Of a stretch of 18,079 nucleotides of DNA, positions 7,426 through 14,228 are shown one piece after another. A program made the translations under genes and the position numbers. The notes under the pieces are model-generated. The model was given only the letters and a program-made list of their open reading frames with translations, ran no database searches and had not been told where the DNA came from. Location: contig JAOUPJ010000030.1 of the NCBI GenBank assembly GCA_029879945.1, positions 1-18,079 on the forward strand, read 5' to 3'. Source of the stretch: Gammaproteobacteria bacterium (lineage in GTDB: Bacteria; Pseudomonadota; Gammaproteobacteria; S012-40). Position 1 is the first letter of the stretch, and each line of letters begins with the position of its first letter.

Positions 7426-7830
7426 TTACTGAACACTTATTCCACTGATCGGTGGATGAAAGATGACTTGTACGACGGTGCCGTCCGGATCAAAGCAGTA
7501 AAAACTGCGGGCCCCGTCACGATGTGTGCGAGGTTGGTTACGAATCTTCACATCATGCGAGACCAGAAACTCGAACCACTGGTCCACCTCGTCCATGGTC
7601 TTCACAATGAAGCCGATGTGATCAAGTTTTTGGAATCCCTCCAGAGGGCTGGCCGCTTTATGAAGCGCCAGGTTGTCACAGCCCGAACAGAGATAGACAT
7701 TGTCCTCGTCCGGACGCCACTCGACATGCATGCCGAACAAGTCCACATAGAAACGCTCACAGGCCTGGAGATCCTGTACATAGAGCGCAACATGGCGCAG
7801 ACCAAGATGGGTAGGGCGGCTTGCACTCAT
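7426..7830 (-). CDS. VOC-family (glyoxalase/dioxygenase-like) protein
   Basis: Single vicinal-oxygen-chelate protein of 134 residues with the two expected beta-alpha-beta-beta-beta repeats: LRHVALYVQDLQACERFYVDL at the N-terminus and LDHIGFIVKTMDEVDQWFEF from residue 69. The two usual metal histidines are present (His13, His71). The fourth ligand position, normally Glu in a DPDG...VEV motif, reads Gln121 (DPDGTVVQV); glutamine is tolerated in some members. Substrate unknown. Its ATG overlaps the stop codon of the osmC-like gene (ATGA), so the two are translationally coupled. Confidence 0.85.
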   Translation of the reverse strand: MSASRPTHLGLRHVALYVQDLQACERFYVDLFGMHVEWRPDEDNVYLCSGCDNLALHKAASPLEGFQKLDHIGFIVKTMDEVDQWFEFLVSHDVKIRNQPRTHRDGARSFYCFDPDGTVVQVIFHPPISGISVQ

Positions 7831-8249
7831 GGCTCTATGATCACCTCGTAATCGTGAGTGACTTCAGCGGCCTTACCCAACATGATGGAGGCGGAGCAAT
7901 ACTTTTCCGACGAGAGTTTTACTGCCCGCTCCACCTGCGAATCTTTGAGGCCCTCACGGCCTGTTACCACAAAGTGGACGTGAATCTTGGTGAATACTTT
8001 GGGTACTGTTTCAGCGCGTTCCGCTTCGATCTGCGCCTCACAGTGCACAATGGGTTGACGCGCCTTCTTGAGTATGGAGACCACGTCATAGGACGTGCAA
8101 CCACCCATACCAAGCAGCAGCATTTCCATGGGTCTTACTCCCAAGTTTTTCCCGCCCCCCTCGGGTGGACCATCCATTACCACAGCGTGACCGCTGCCGG
8201 TTTCCCCGAGAAACATGACGCCATCCACCCATTTCACCGTTGTCCGCAT
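7827..8249 (-). CDS. OsmC/YhfA-family protein
   Basis: Thiol-dependent hydroperoxidase-like fold; the YhfA branch found next to crp in many gammaproteobacteria. 140 residues. The two redox cysteines of the family are visible: Cys51 in MGGCTSYDVV and Cys118 in SEKYCSAS, with the usual RPMEMLLLGMGGC lead-in. Start ATG at 8247-8249 with GGAG seven bases upstream. Divergent from crp across a 98-bp gap, the same arrangement as E. coli yhfA-crp. The physiological substrate of this branch is not established. Confidence 0.9.
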   Translation of the reverse strand: MRTTVKWVDGVMFLGETGSGHAVVMDGPPEGGGKNLGVRPMEMLLLGMGGCTSYDVVSILKKARQPIVHCEAQIEAERAETVPKVFTKIHVHFVVTGREGLKDSQVERAVKLSSEKYCSASIMLGKAAEVTHDYEVIIEP

Positions 8250-8347
8250 ACTTCAGCTCCACACAAATACTGCCGATATGCTATCACAGAATGCCGTTTC
8301 AGAAGGTGGAGGGGCAAACGAGAATGCCATAGTGCAAGGGGAGAGCG

Positions 8348-9007
8348 ATGTCTGGCGCAGTAAACCAAACAGCAAACCAAGATGGAAATCAAGAAGATAA
8401 CCAAACTATCGATCGTTTTTTATCCCATTGTCATCGTAGACGCTATCCCGCCAAAAGCCTGATCATCTATGCAGGCGACACCCCCGATGTACTCTACTAC
8501 ATCGTAGATGGCTCTGTGGCCGTACTCATGGAAGACGATGATGGCCATGAGATCGTGTTGGCCTATCTGAACAAGGGCGATTTTTTCGGCGAGATGGGGC
8601 TTTTCGACAAGCAAAAAACCCGCAGCGCCTGGGTCAAGGCCCGCAACGAATGCAGCCTGGCCGAAATTTCCTACAGCCGTTTTCGTACGCTCACCAATGA
8701 AGATCCGGATCTGTTGTTTGAATTGGCCGGACAGATGGCCACTCGACTACGCAAAACCAGTCGCAAGGTCGGTGACCTGGCGTTTATGGACGTGGCTGGC
8801 CGTATCGCCCGCACCTTACTGGATCTCAGCAAAGAGCCCGATTCACTCACCCATCCAGATGGTATGCAGATCAAGATCACACGCCAGGAACTGGGGCGTA
8901 TTGTTGGCTGCTCCCGCGAAATGGCCGGACGCGTTCTGAAAGAACTGGAAGATCAGGGACTGGTCTCTGTGTCCGGTAAGACAATCGTTGTCTTTGGCAC
9001 CCGCTAG
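8348..9007 (+). CDS. crp: cAMP receptor protein (CRP/Vfr-type transcription regulator)
   Basis: Cytoplasmic cAMP-dependent activator. 219 residues, carrying about 10 extra N-terminal residues compared with E. coli CRP. The cAMP pocket matches at that offset: Gly81-Glu82 in FFGEMGLF, Arg92-Ser93 in TRSAWVKA, and Thr137-Ser138 in the C-helix (RLRKTSRKVGDLAF). The C-terminal winged helix holds ITRQELGRIVGCSREMAGRVL, with the DNA-reading residues Arg190, Glu191 and Arg195 equivalent to E. coli 180, 181 and 185, so it should recognise the usual TGTGA half-sites. A GGGGAG site precedes the ATG. Its stop codon overlaps that of convergent trpC. Confidence 0.95.
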   Translation: MSGAVNQTANQDGNQEDNQTIDRFLSHCHRRRYPAKSLIIYAGDTPDVLYYIVDGSVAVLMEDDDGHEIVLAYLNKGDFFGEMGLFDKQKTRSAWVKARNECSLAEISYSRFRTLTNEDPDLLFELAGQMATRLRKTSRKVGDLAFMDVAGRIARTLLDLSKEPDSLTHPDGMQIKITRQELGRIVGCSREMAGRVLKELEDQGLVSVSGKTIVVFGTR

Positions 9008-9807
9008 TCGAAAAACAGCTCTCGCAATTTCTCGCCTGGATCGGTGGCCCGCATAAAGGCCTCCCCAACCAGAAAGCTATTCACCCGTTTGGACTGCATA
9101 AGGGCCACGTCTTCTTTGGCCAAAATACCACTCTCAGTGACTACCAAGGTGTCTGCGGAAATCTTGTGTAACAGAGACAAGGTGGTTTCCAAACTCACCT
9201 CGAAGGTGCGTAAATTTCGGTTATTGATACCCACCATAGACAGATCCAGGGCCAGCGCGCGATCCAGCTCCGCCTCATCGTGTACCTCTACCAACACATC
9301 CAGCGTCAATTCCTTTGCAAGCTGATTGAAGGCCTTGAGTTCGGTGTCATCGAGGGCCGAGACAATTAACAAGATGCAATCTGCGCCCAAGCATCGCGCC
9401 TCGACGATCTGGTACTCGTCCACCATAAAGTCTTTACGTAATACGGGAATATTGGCGGCGACCTTGGCCGCTTGAAGATAGGCGTCCGCGCCCTGGAAAA
9501 AGTCCACATCTGTGAGCACAGAGAGGCAGCTGGCTCCTCCCAGGGCATAACTCTTAGCGATTGCGGCAGGATCAAAATTCTCCCTCAGCACACCCTTGCT
9601 CGGTGAGGCCTTCTTGATCTCGGCAATGACAGCGGCACGTCCCTGGTCTATGGACGAGCGCAGCGCACGCTCAAAACCCAAAACATCCGGCATGTCTGCG
9701 AGACTGGCCTTGAGGCTGGCCAAATCCCTGTGGCTCTTGCGCTCGGAGACCTCCTCGTGCTTGCGCTTGAGAATCTTTTTCAGAATGTCTGGGGGATTCA
9801 CAGACAT
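9004..9807 (-). CDS. trpC: Indole-3-glycerol phosphate synthase
   Basis: Closes the indole ring from 1-(2-carboxyphenylamino)-1-deoxyribulose 5-phosphate in tryptophan synthesis. 267 residues, single-function TIM barrel (no fused TrpF). Active-site landmarks: EIKKASPSKG (Glu63, Lys65), VLRKDF (Lys125), LVEVH (Glu174), GINNRNL (Asn195 region) and ESGI (Glu225, Ser226). I chose the ATG at 9805-9807, one base beyond the trpD stop, with GGGCAAGG upstream; a 22-residue extension is open but only covers the trpD 3' end. Last gene of trpGDC. Confidence 0.96.
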   Translation of the reverse strand: MSVNPPDILKKILKRKHEEVSERKSHRDLASLKASLADMPDVLGFERALRSSIDQGRAAVIAEIKKASPSKGVLRENFDPAAIAKSYALGGASCLSVLTDVDFFQGADAYLQAAKVAANIPVLRKDFMVDEYQIVEARCLGADCILLIVSALDDTELKAFNQLAKELTLDVLVEVHDEAELDRALALDLSMVGINNRNLRTFEVSLETTLSLLHKISADTLVVTESGILAKEDVALMQSKRVNSFLVGEAFMRATDPGEKLRELFFD

Positions 9808-9808
9808 A

Positions 9809-10828
9809 TCAGACCTTGCCCTGCGTAAACTTGACCAGTTGCTGGAGCTTGGCCTTGGCGGCGCCGGATGCAATCACTTCCAGCGCCTTCTCTACACCCT
9901 CTGCAAGCGAATGGGCGCATCCTGCCACATAGATCGCCGCGCCTGCGTTGAGGGCCACGATATCCCGGGCAGAACAGTCCTGATTGTTCAAAACTGACAT
10001 GATCATTTCCAGAGAGGCCTTGGGGCTGTCTACGGCCAAGTCTGAGACCCGGCTCTTGGCCATGCCGAAGCCCTCAGGTGAGATGCGATAACGAGAGATG
10101 TCTCCGTCCTTCAGCTCGACGACATGGGTGTCGGCACCGATGCTGATCTCGTCCATGCCATCGTCAGAATGCACCACCAGCACATGTCGACTGCCCAGTT
10201 GCTTAAGCACTTGAGCCAAGGGCTCTAACCATTCATCTGAGAACACACCCAACACCTGGTTCGGTGCGGAGGCTGGATTGGTCAGCGGGCCCAACACATT
10301 GAAGATGGTACGCACTCCCATTTCGCGACGCGGACCGATTGCGTGCTTCATCGCACTATGGTGTTTCGGCGCAAACATGAAACCCAGGCCCACTTCTTTA
10401 ACGCATTGGGCGACTTGCTCAGGGGTCAACTCCAGATTCACCCCGGCTTCCATGAGAAGATCGGCGCTGCCTGAACTACTGGAGACAGATCGGTTGCCAT
10501 GCTTTGCTACATGGGCCCCAGCAGCGGCTGCAACCAAGGCGCTGGCAGTCGAAATATTGAACGTGCTGGCGCCATCACCACCCGTTCCACAGGTGTCAAC
10601 CAGGTTAGGAACGTCCACATCCACCTTGGCAGCCAGACTACGCATGACCTTGGCCGCTGCGGTGATCTCGTCTACCGTTTCGCCTTTCATGCGCAGACCA
10701 ATGAGAAACCCGCCTATTTGTGATTGTGTGGCGTCGCCACCCATGATGGTCTTCATTACTTCCATCATGTCGGCCTCACTCAAATTCTGACGTTCCGTCA
10801 CGGCGCGTATGGCTTGTTGCATGTCCAT
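9809..10828 (-). CDS. trpD: Anthranilate phosphoribosyltransferase
   Basis: Transfers the phosphoribosyl group of PRPP to anthranilate, second step of tryptophan synthesis. 339 residues, standard length. The signature DTCGTGGDGASTFNIST lies at residues 78-94 (PRPP-binding GTGGD loop 81-85), followed by KHGNRSVSS (109-117) and GPLTNP (180-185). Twelve bases separate it from trpG and one base from trpC, a tight operon. A GGGG site sits 8 nt before the ATG; a second ATG two codons later is also well placed. Not fused to TrpG, unlike the enteric enzyme. Confidence 0.97.
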   Translation of the reverse strand: MDMQQAIRAVTERQNLSEADMMEVMKTIMGGDATQSQIGGFLIGLRMKGETVDEITAAAKVMRSLAAKVDVDVPNLVDTCGTGGDGASTFNISTASALVAAAAGAHVAKHGNRSVSSSSGSADLLMEAGVNLELTPEQVAQCVKEVGLGFMFAPKHHSAMKHAIGPRREMGVRTIFNVLGPLTNPASAPNQVLGVFSDEWLEPLAQVLKQLGSRHVLVVHSDDGMDEISIGADTHVVELKDGDISRYRISPEGFGMAKSRVSDLAVDSPKASLEMIMSVLNNQDCSARDIVALNAGAAIYVAGCAHSLAEGVEKALEVIASGAAKAKLQQLVKFTQGKV

Positions 10829-10840
10829 GATCCTAACCCC

Positions 10841-11419
10841 TTATCGTTCTAGAAAATTTTTTAGTAATCTGTGACCACTGTCCGAGAGTATTGATTCGGG
10901 ATGGAATTGCACTCCTTCCACCGCCAGTTCTTTATGGCGCACACCCATGATTTCTCCCATCTCCCCGTTTTCTTGGTTCACCCAAGCCGTAATTTCCAGG
11001 CAACTCGGAAGCGTGTCCTTTTCAATGACCAGGGAGTGGTAGCGTGTCTGCTGCAGTGGATTTTCAAGCCCCTTAAAGACACCAATATTCTTGTGATGAA
11101 TGAGCGAGGTTTTGCCGTGCATGATAGAGCTGGCGTGGACAATCTTGCCCCCAAAGACCTGACCAATACTCTGGTGGCCTAAGCAGACACCAAAAATCGG
11201 AATTTTACCCGCGAAGTGGCGTATGGCCTCCATGGATACACCGGCGTCATTGGGCGTGCAGGGCCCCGGTGAGATCACTAAATGGCTGGGTGCCAGTTTT
11301 TCTATCTCCGCGACGCTGACCTGGTCATTTCGACGCACTTGCACATCTGCACCCAACTCTCCCAGATATTGAACCAGGTTATAGGTAAAGGAGTCATAGT
11401 TGTCGATCATCAAAAGCAT
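10841..11419 (-). CDS. trpG: Anthranilate synthase component II (glutamine amidotransferase)
   Basis: Hydrolyses glutamine and feeds ammonia to TrpE; may also serve PabB. 192 residues from the ATG at 11417-11419, giving the standard N-terminus MLLMIDNYDSFTYNLVQYLG. The class I triad is complete: Cys79 in GVCLGHQ, His173 and Glu175 in FHPES. A frame open to 11461 adds 14 residues that look unlike TrpG. No Shine-Dalgarno sequence precedes the chosen ATG, and a promoter sits so close that the mRNA may be leaderless. First gene of trpGDC, divergent from the ion-channel operon. Confidence 0.95.
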   Translation of the reverse strand: MLLMIDNYDSFTYNLVQYLGELGADVQVRRNDQVSVAEIEKLAPSHLVISPGPCTPNDAGVSMEAIRHFAGKIPIFGVCLGHQSIGQVFGGKIVHASSIMHGKTSLIHHKNIGVFKGLENPLQQTRYHSLVIEKDTLPSCLEITAWVNQENGEMGEIMGVRHKELAVEGVQFHPESILSDSGHRLLKNFLER

Positions 11420-11429
11420 GGGCGCTGTG

Positions 11430-11458
11430 CTTATACTGTTGAAAAGATCGAAGTTTAA
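11430..11458 (-). promoter_or_regulatory. Predicted trpGDC promoter giving a near-leaderless mRNA
   Basis: On the minus strand: -35 TTAAAC (11453-11458), 17-bp spacer, -10 TATAAG (11430-11435, 5 of 6). The predicted start is about 11423, only some 4 nt from the trpG ATG. I saw no TrpR-like operator or leader peptide. Confidence 0.45.
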
Positions 11459-11498
11459 CATGGGAGGGGGAGCGGCTGTACTTTTTAGCCCGCCTGCC

Positions 11499-11504
11499 TA
11501 TAAT
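11499..11504 (+). promoter_or_regulatory. Perfect -10 box upstream of the ion-channel operon
   Basis: TATAAT, 41 bp before the channel ATG. The matching -35 region (around 11476-11481, CTGTAC) is poor, so this could be a weak or activator-dependent promoter. Confidence 0.4.
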
Positions 11505-11545
11505 CAGCAGCCTATCTATGGGCACTGTATCTAGGAAAAGGATTT

Positions 11546-12373
11546 ATGCTGGTCGCCAAAGCAAAAACAATCGTTTCGTCTCGGTTTTTCCAAAATTTTA
11601 TAATTTTCATAATCTTATTAAACGCCGCCCTGATCGGCATGGAGACCTATCCAGGGCTTTCAGGGCAATACGGCGCTCTTCTGCACAGCATGGATCGATT
11701 CTGTCTTGCGGTATTCGTAATTGAAATTTTGCTCAAAATCACCGCCTGTGGAAGCAAGCCCCAGAACTTTTTCAAAAGTGGATGGAATGTCTTTGACTTT
11801 CTCATTGTGGCGGCAGCGTTTGTACCAGGTGTTGAGAACCAGACCACTGTTTTGCGGCTCATTCGTTTACTTCGCGTACTCAGACTGCTTTCTGCGTTAC
11901 CCAGTATGCAGGTGATGGTAATGGCCCTGTTGCATAGCATTCCCCGCGTAGGTCAAATGGGCATACTGGCCAGCCTGCTTTTCTATATCTATGCGGTAAT
12001 TGGTACTACCCTCTTTGGTCAACACGATCCTCAGCATTGGGGTACGCTGCACATTTCGCTACTCAGTCTGTTTCGCACCTTAACCCTGGAGGACTGGACT
12101 GACCTCATGTATAAGGGTATGGAACTCTACCCATGGGCCTGGATTTATTTCGTCAGCTTTGTGCTTTTGGCGACCTTCGTCATATTCAATATGCTCATCG
12201 GCATAATCTTAAGCAGCATGGAAGAGGCCCAGGCGACCGTAAAGAGGGAGCGACAGAAAGCAGATGGCGGAGCAATAGCCGAAATTAAGTTACACGAGAT
12301 ACGTGAAGCGCTGGAAGAACTGGAAACCCACATCGCCAATCTGAAAAGCGAAAAAACTAGGAAACAGACATGA
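11546..12373 (+). CDS. NaChBac-type voltage-gated cation channel with acidic (calcium-like) filter
   Basis: One-domain, six-helix inner-membrane channel that would act as a tetramer. 275 residues, family length. S1 near 14-31, S2 near 50-66 (acidic Glu60), S3 near 80-94 (Asp84), S4 with four arginines at three-residue spacing (104, 107, 110, 113), S5 near 134-158, pore 166-190, S6 near 197-222, then a C-terminal helix (residues 246-268) rich in E/L/I, the usual tetramer coiled coil. The filter at 180-186 reads TLEDWTD (DNA 12083-12103), whereas sodium-selective relatives typically read TLESWSM or TLESWAS. Two extra Asp residues resemble filters engineered for calcium. Start ATG with AAAGGA upstream. 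Its stop overlaps the next gene (ATGA). Confidence 0.9.
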   Translation: MLVAKAKTIVSSRFFQNFIIFIILLNAALIGMETYPGLSGQYGALLHSMDRFCLAVFVIEILLKITACGSKPQNFFKSGWNVFDFLIVAAAFVPGVENQTTVLRLIRLLRVLRLLSALPSMQVMVMALLHSIPRVGQMGILASLLFYIYAVIGTTLFGQHDPQHWGTLHISLLSLFRTLTLEDWTDLMYKGMELYPWAWIYFVSFVLLATFVIFNMLIGIILSSMEEAQATVKRERQKADGGAIAEIKLHEIREALEELETHIANLKSEKTRKQT

Positions 12374-12765
12374 CATATGCAGAAACCGTTATTGCAGCCT
12401 TTGCCACCTTCGGCCTGATGCTGGCCGCGTTTAAACTCTATCACATACGCTGGTTTCACAAAGGTAGCATGGGGCTAGTGATGTTATTTGACTTCGCCAT
12501 GCCCTTTTATCTCTATATGAACAGGGACTGGAAAGACAGACTACTCGATAACGGTGAAATTCTTACCTTCCTGGTGTGGATGCACTTTGGACTCGTCTTG
12601 ACGCTTTTTGTGCTCTATTTTTTACAGATCAAAATCGGGATCCAGCTCTCTAAAGGGAACAACACCGAAAGGCAGATGCATCAATTGCAGGGAAAGGGCA
12701 TCATACTGACCCGCCTGATTGTAATACTGACAGGCTGGATGCTCTACGAACCGCCTAATGGCTAA
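12370..12765 (+). CDS. Unrecognised small four-helix membrane protein
   Basis: 131 residues, no family recognised. Hydrophobic segments at about 5-26, 33-50, 63-85 and 109-126 suggest four membrane helices. A charged loop (residues 51-62, NRDWKDRLLDNG) and a polar loop (91-108) separate them. No signal peptide, cysteines or metal motifs. The ATG overlaps the channel stop codon by 4 bp and has AGGA seven bases upstream, so it is co-translated with the channel; its own 3' end overlaps the next gene by 8 bp. This coupling makes a channel subunit or regulator possible, but no sequence feature proves it. Confidence 0.75.
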   Translation: MTYAETVIAAFATFGLMLAAFKLYHIRWFHKGSMGLVMLFDFAMPFYLYMNRDWKDRLLDNGEILTFLVWMHFGLVLTLFVLYFLQIKIGIQLSKGNNTERQMHQLQGKGIILTRLIVILTGWMLYEPPNG

Positions 12766-13048
12766 CAGCGCTTCCGACCTTGCCAAAGCCGCCAATTTGG
12801 GCCCCAAATCAGCGCAGTGGCTGATTGATATAGGAATAGATAGCCTTGAAAAACTCAAGGCCCTGGGGTCGGTAAGGGCCCTCATCGCCTTGAAAACCCA
12901 AGGCAAACCCGCCAGCCTCAATATGCTTTATGCCATGGAAGGCGCCATAACAGGCGTTCATTGGCAAAAAATAGCAAAAGAAGAAAAGGCCAGACTCCTC
13001 TTGGAACTGGATGCGCTCAACGACGAGGCAAAAAAAAAGCCTGACTAA
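12758..13048 (+). CDS. Stand-alone TfoX C-terminal domain protein
   Basis: 96 residues matching only the C-terminal domain of TfoX/Sxy proteins, a helix-hairpin-helix-like fold. Recognised from LGPKSAQWLIDIGIDSLEKLKALG (residues 14-37), KPASLNMLYAMEGAI and the closing GVHW. The N-terminal domain of full TfoX is absent; such isolated domains are common and their function is unknown, so a competence role should not be assumed. Start ATG at 12758 inside the preceding gene, with no own ribosome site, which points to translational coupling. The stop codon sits in the loop of the terminator. Confidence 0.82.
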   Translation: MANSASDLAKAANLGPKSAQWLIDIGIDSLEKLKALGSVRALIALKTQGKPASLNMLYAMEGAITGVHWQKIAKEEKARLLLELDALNDEAKKKPD

Positions 13049-13063
13049 GCAGGCTTTTTTTCT
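13030..13063. terminator. Bidirectional terminator between tfoX-like gene and prkB
   Basis: Stem AGCCTG (13038-13043) / CAGGCT (13050-13055) extended by seven A-T pairs, loop ACTAAG, T-run on both strands. It serves the plus-strand channel operon and the minus-strand prkB, and overlaps the last codons and the TAA of the tfoX-like gene. Confidence 0.9.
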
Positions 13064-13075
13064 TACCAATTCCTA

Positions 13076-13948
13076 TCAACTTTCTTTGCGCTTTCGCTCT
13101 ATCAAGTTATGGATCATAGGAGTCAAAATGGTTTCCATGGCAAATCCCATCTTCCCGCCTGGTACAACCAAGGTGTTGGGGCGTGACATGAATGAGTCCT
13201 TTATCATGTTTAGAAGATAAGGGAAATCTACCTTATTGGGCTCACGGAAACGTATCACTATGAAACTCTCGTCCGGAGTAGGAATATCTCTAGCAATAAA
13301 GGGATTAGAGGTATCTACAGTCGGCACACGCTGAAAGTTAACATGGGTACGAGAAAATTGTGGCGTGATGTAGTGCACATAATCGTGCATACGGCGCAGA
13401 ATGGTATCGGTGACAGCCTCAGTGGAGTAACCCCGTTGGGCTGTATCACGATGGATTTTCTGTATCCACTCCAGGTTCACTATGGGAACCACACCAATGA
13501 GCAGGTCCACATATCGAGCCACATTTACTTTCTGATCAACCACGCCGCCATGCAGGCCTTCATAGAATAGCAGATCGTTTCCTTCGGGGATGGTTTCCCA
13601 GGGAGTAAAGGTACCAGGCTCTTGTCCATAGGGGGCACCTTCTTCGGGTGAGTGGATGTACTTGCGTGTCTGACCGGTACCGGTCTCACCATAGACGCGA
13701 AAGAGTTCTTCCAGCTTCTCGAAGTGATTTCCTTCAGGCCCAAAATGGCTCAGGACACGTCCTTCTTCTTGAGCGGCAGCAATCGCTGCTTTCATGTCCT
13801 TACGGTCAAAACGGTGAAAGCTATCGCCTTCTACCACGATGGGGCTAATACCTTCCCTGCGGAAGATGTGTTCAAACGCATTTTTAACAGTTGTGGTACC
13901 TGCACCGGAAGAACCGGTAACACACACAACGGGATGCTTGGCGGACAT
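13076..13948 (-). CDS. prkB: Phosphoribulokinase (class I, bacterial)
   Basis: Phosphorylates ribulose 5-phosphate to ribulose 1,5-bisphosphate, the substrate of RuBisCO in the Calvin cycle. 290 residues, the class I octameric form. Walker A loop GSSGAGTTT (12-20). Asp42, His45 and Arg49 in EGDSFHRFDR fall exactly where the catalytic and substrate residues lie in the Rhodobacter enzyme. FYEGLHGG, NLEWIQKIHRD and ITPQFSRTHVNFQRVPTVDTS are conserved blocks. The enteric PrkB next to crp is a close relative of unclear role, but the FEHIFRREG and STEAVTDTILRRM segments here look like the autotroph (cbbP) version. ATG at 13946-13948 with GAGGAGGG. Monocistronic. Confidence 0.95.
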   Translation of the reverse strand: MSAKHPVVCVTGSSGAGTTTVKNAFEHIFRREGISPIVVEGDSFHRFDRKDMKAAIAAAQEEGRVLSHFGPEGNHFEKLEELFRVYGETGTGQTRKYIHSPEEGAPYGQEPGTFTPWETIPEGNDLLFYEGLHGGVVDQKVNVARYVDLLIGVVPIVNLEWIQKIHRDTAQRGYSTEAVTDTILRRMHDYVHYITPQFSRTHVNFQRVPTVDTSNPFIARDIPTPDESFIVIRFREPNKVDFPYLLNMIKDSFMSRPNTLVVPGGKMGFAMETILTPMIHNLIERKRKES

Positions 13949-13988
13949 AATCCCTCCTCAACTAAAAGACAAATAAATCTTAACCCAG

Positions 13989-14024
13989 AACCAATTTTTA
14001 ATTCGTTTTATATTTCAATTGGTT
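13989..14024 (-). promoter_or_regulatory. Inverted repeat bracketing the likely prkB -10 box
   Basis: Perfect 8-bp arms AACCAATT (13989-13996) and AATTGGTT (14017-14024) flank a 20-bp AT-rich spacer. On the minus strand the spacer holds TATAAA (14007-14012), a 5-of-6 match to -10, with start near 14000. This could be an operator for prkB; a CbbR-type (LysR) site is conceivable but not shown. The -35 is poor. Confidence 0.35.
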
Positions 14025-14228
14025 ACATGATATTAAACGCCTACAGGGGCGCTTTTCTCCACCATTGACCAGACCTTCGGGGAGCAATCCTTGGGCACAA
14101 AAGAGCGAAATTATAACCAAACACGGGCAAAGGTGTTAGTTAATGATGAGAAAATCTTGCAGAAACTACCACAAAACACCCTCATCGTGAAAGAAACCCA
14201 GAAAAATCGTAAAAAATGCTAGTTGTGA

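Noticed and set aside
7403..7427. Hairpin and T-run after the VOC gene (CTTG-CCCC-CAAG)
   Set aside because: Four-base-pair stem only; too weak to call a terminator.
8277..8292. Possible CRP-binding site (TCACA) between the osmC-like gene and crp
   Set aside because: Only one half-site matches; the partner half has no match to TGTGA at the right spacing.
12758..13048. Full TfoX/Sxy competence regulator
   Set aside because: Only the C-terminal domain is present, so a competence role cannot be claimed even though crp is nearby.
14035..14057. AAACGCC...GGCGCTTTT hairpin resembling a terminator
   Set aside because: Bulged, four to five good pairs, and no gene ends there on either strand.
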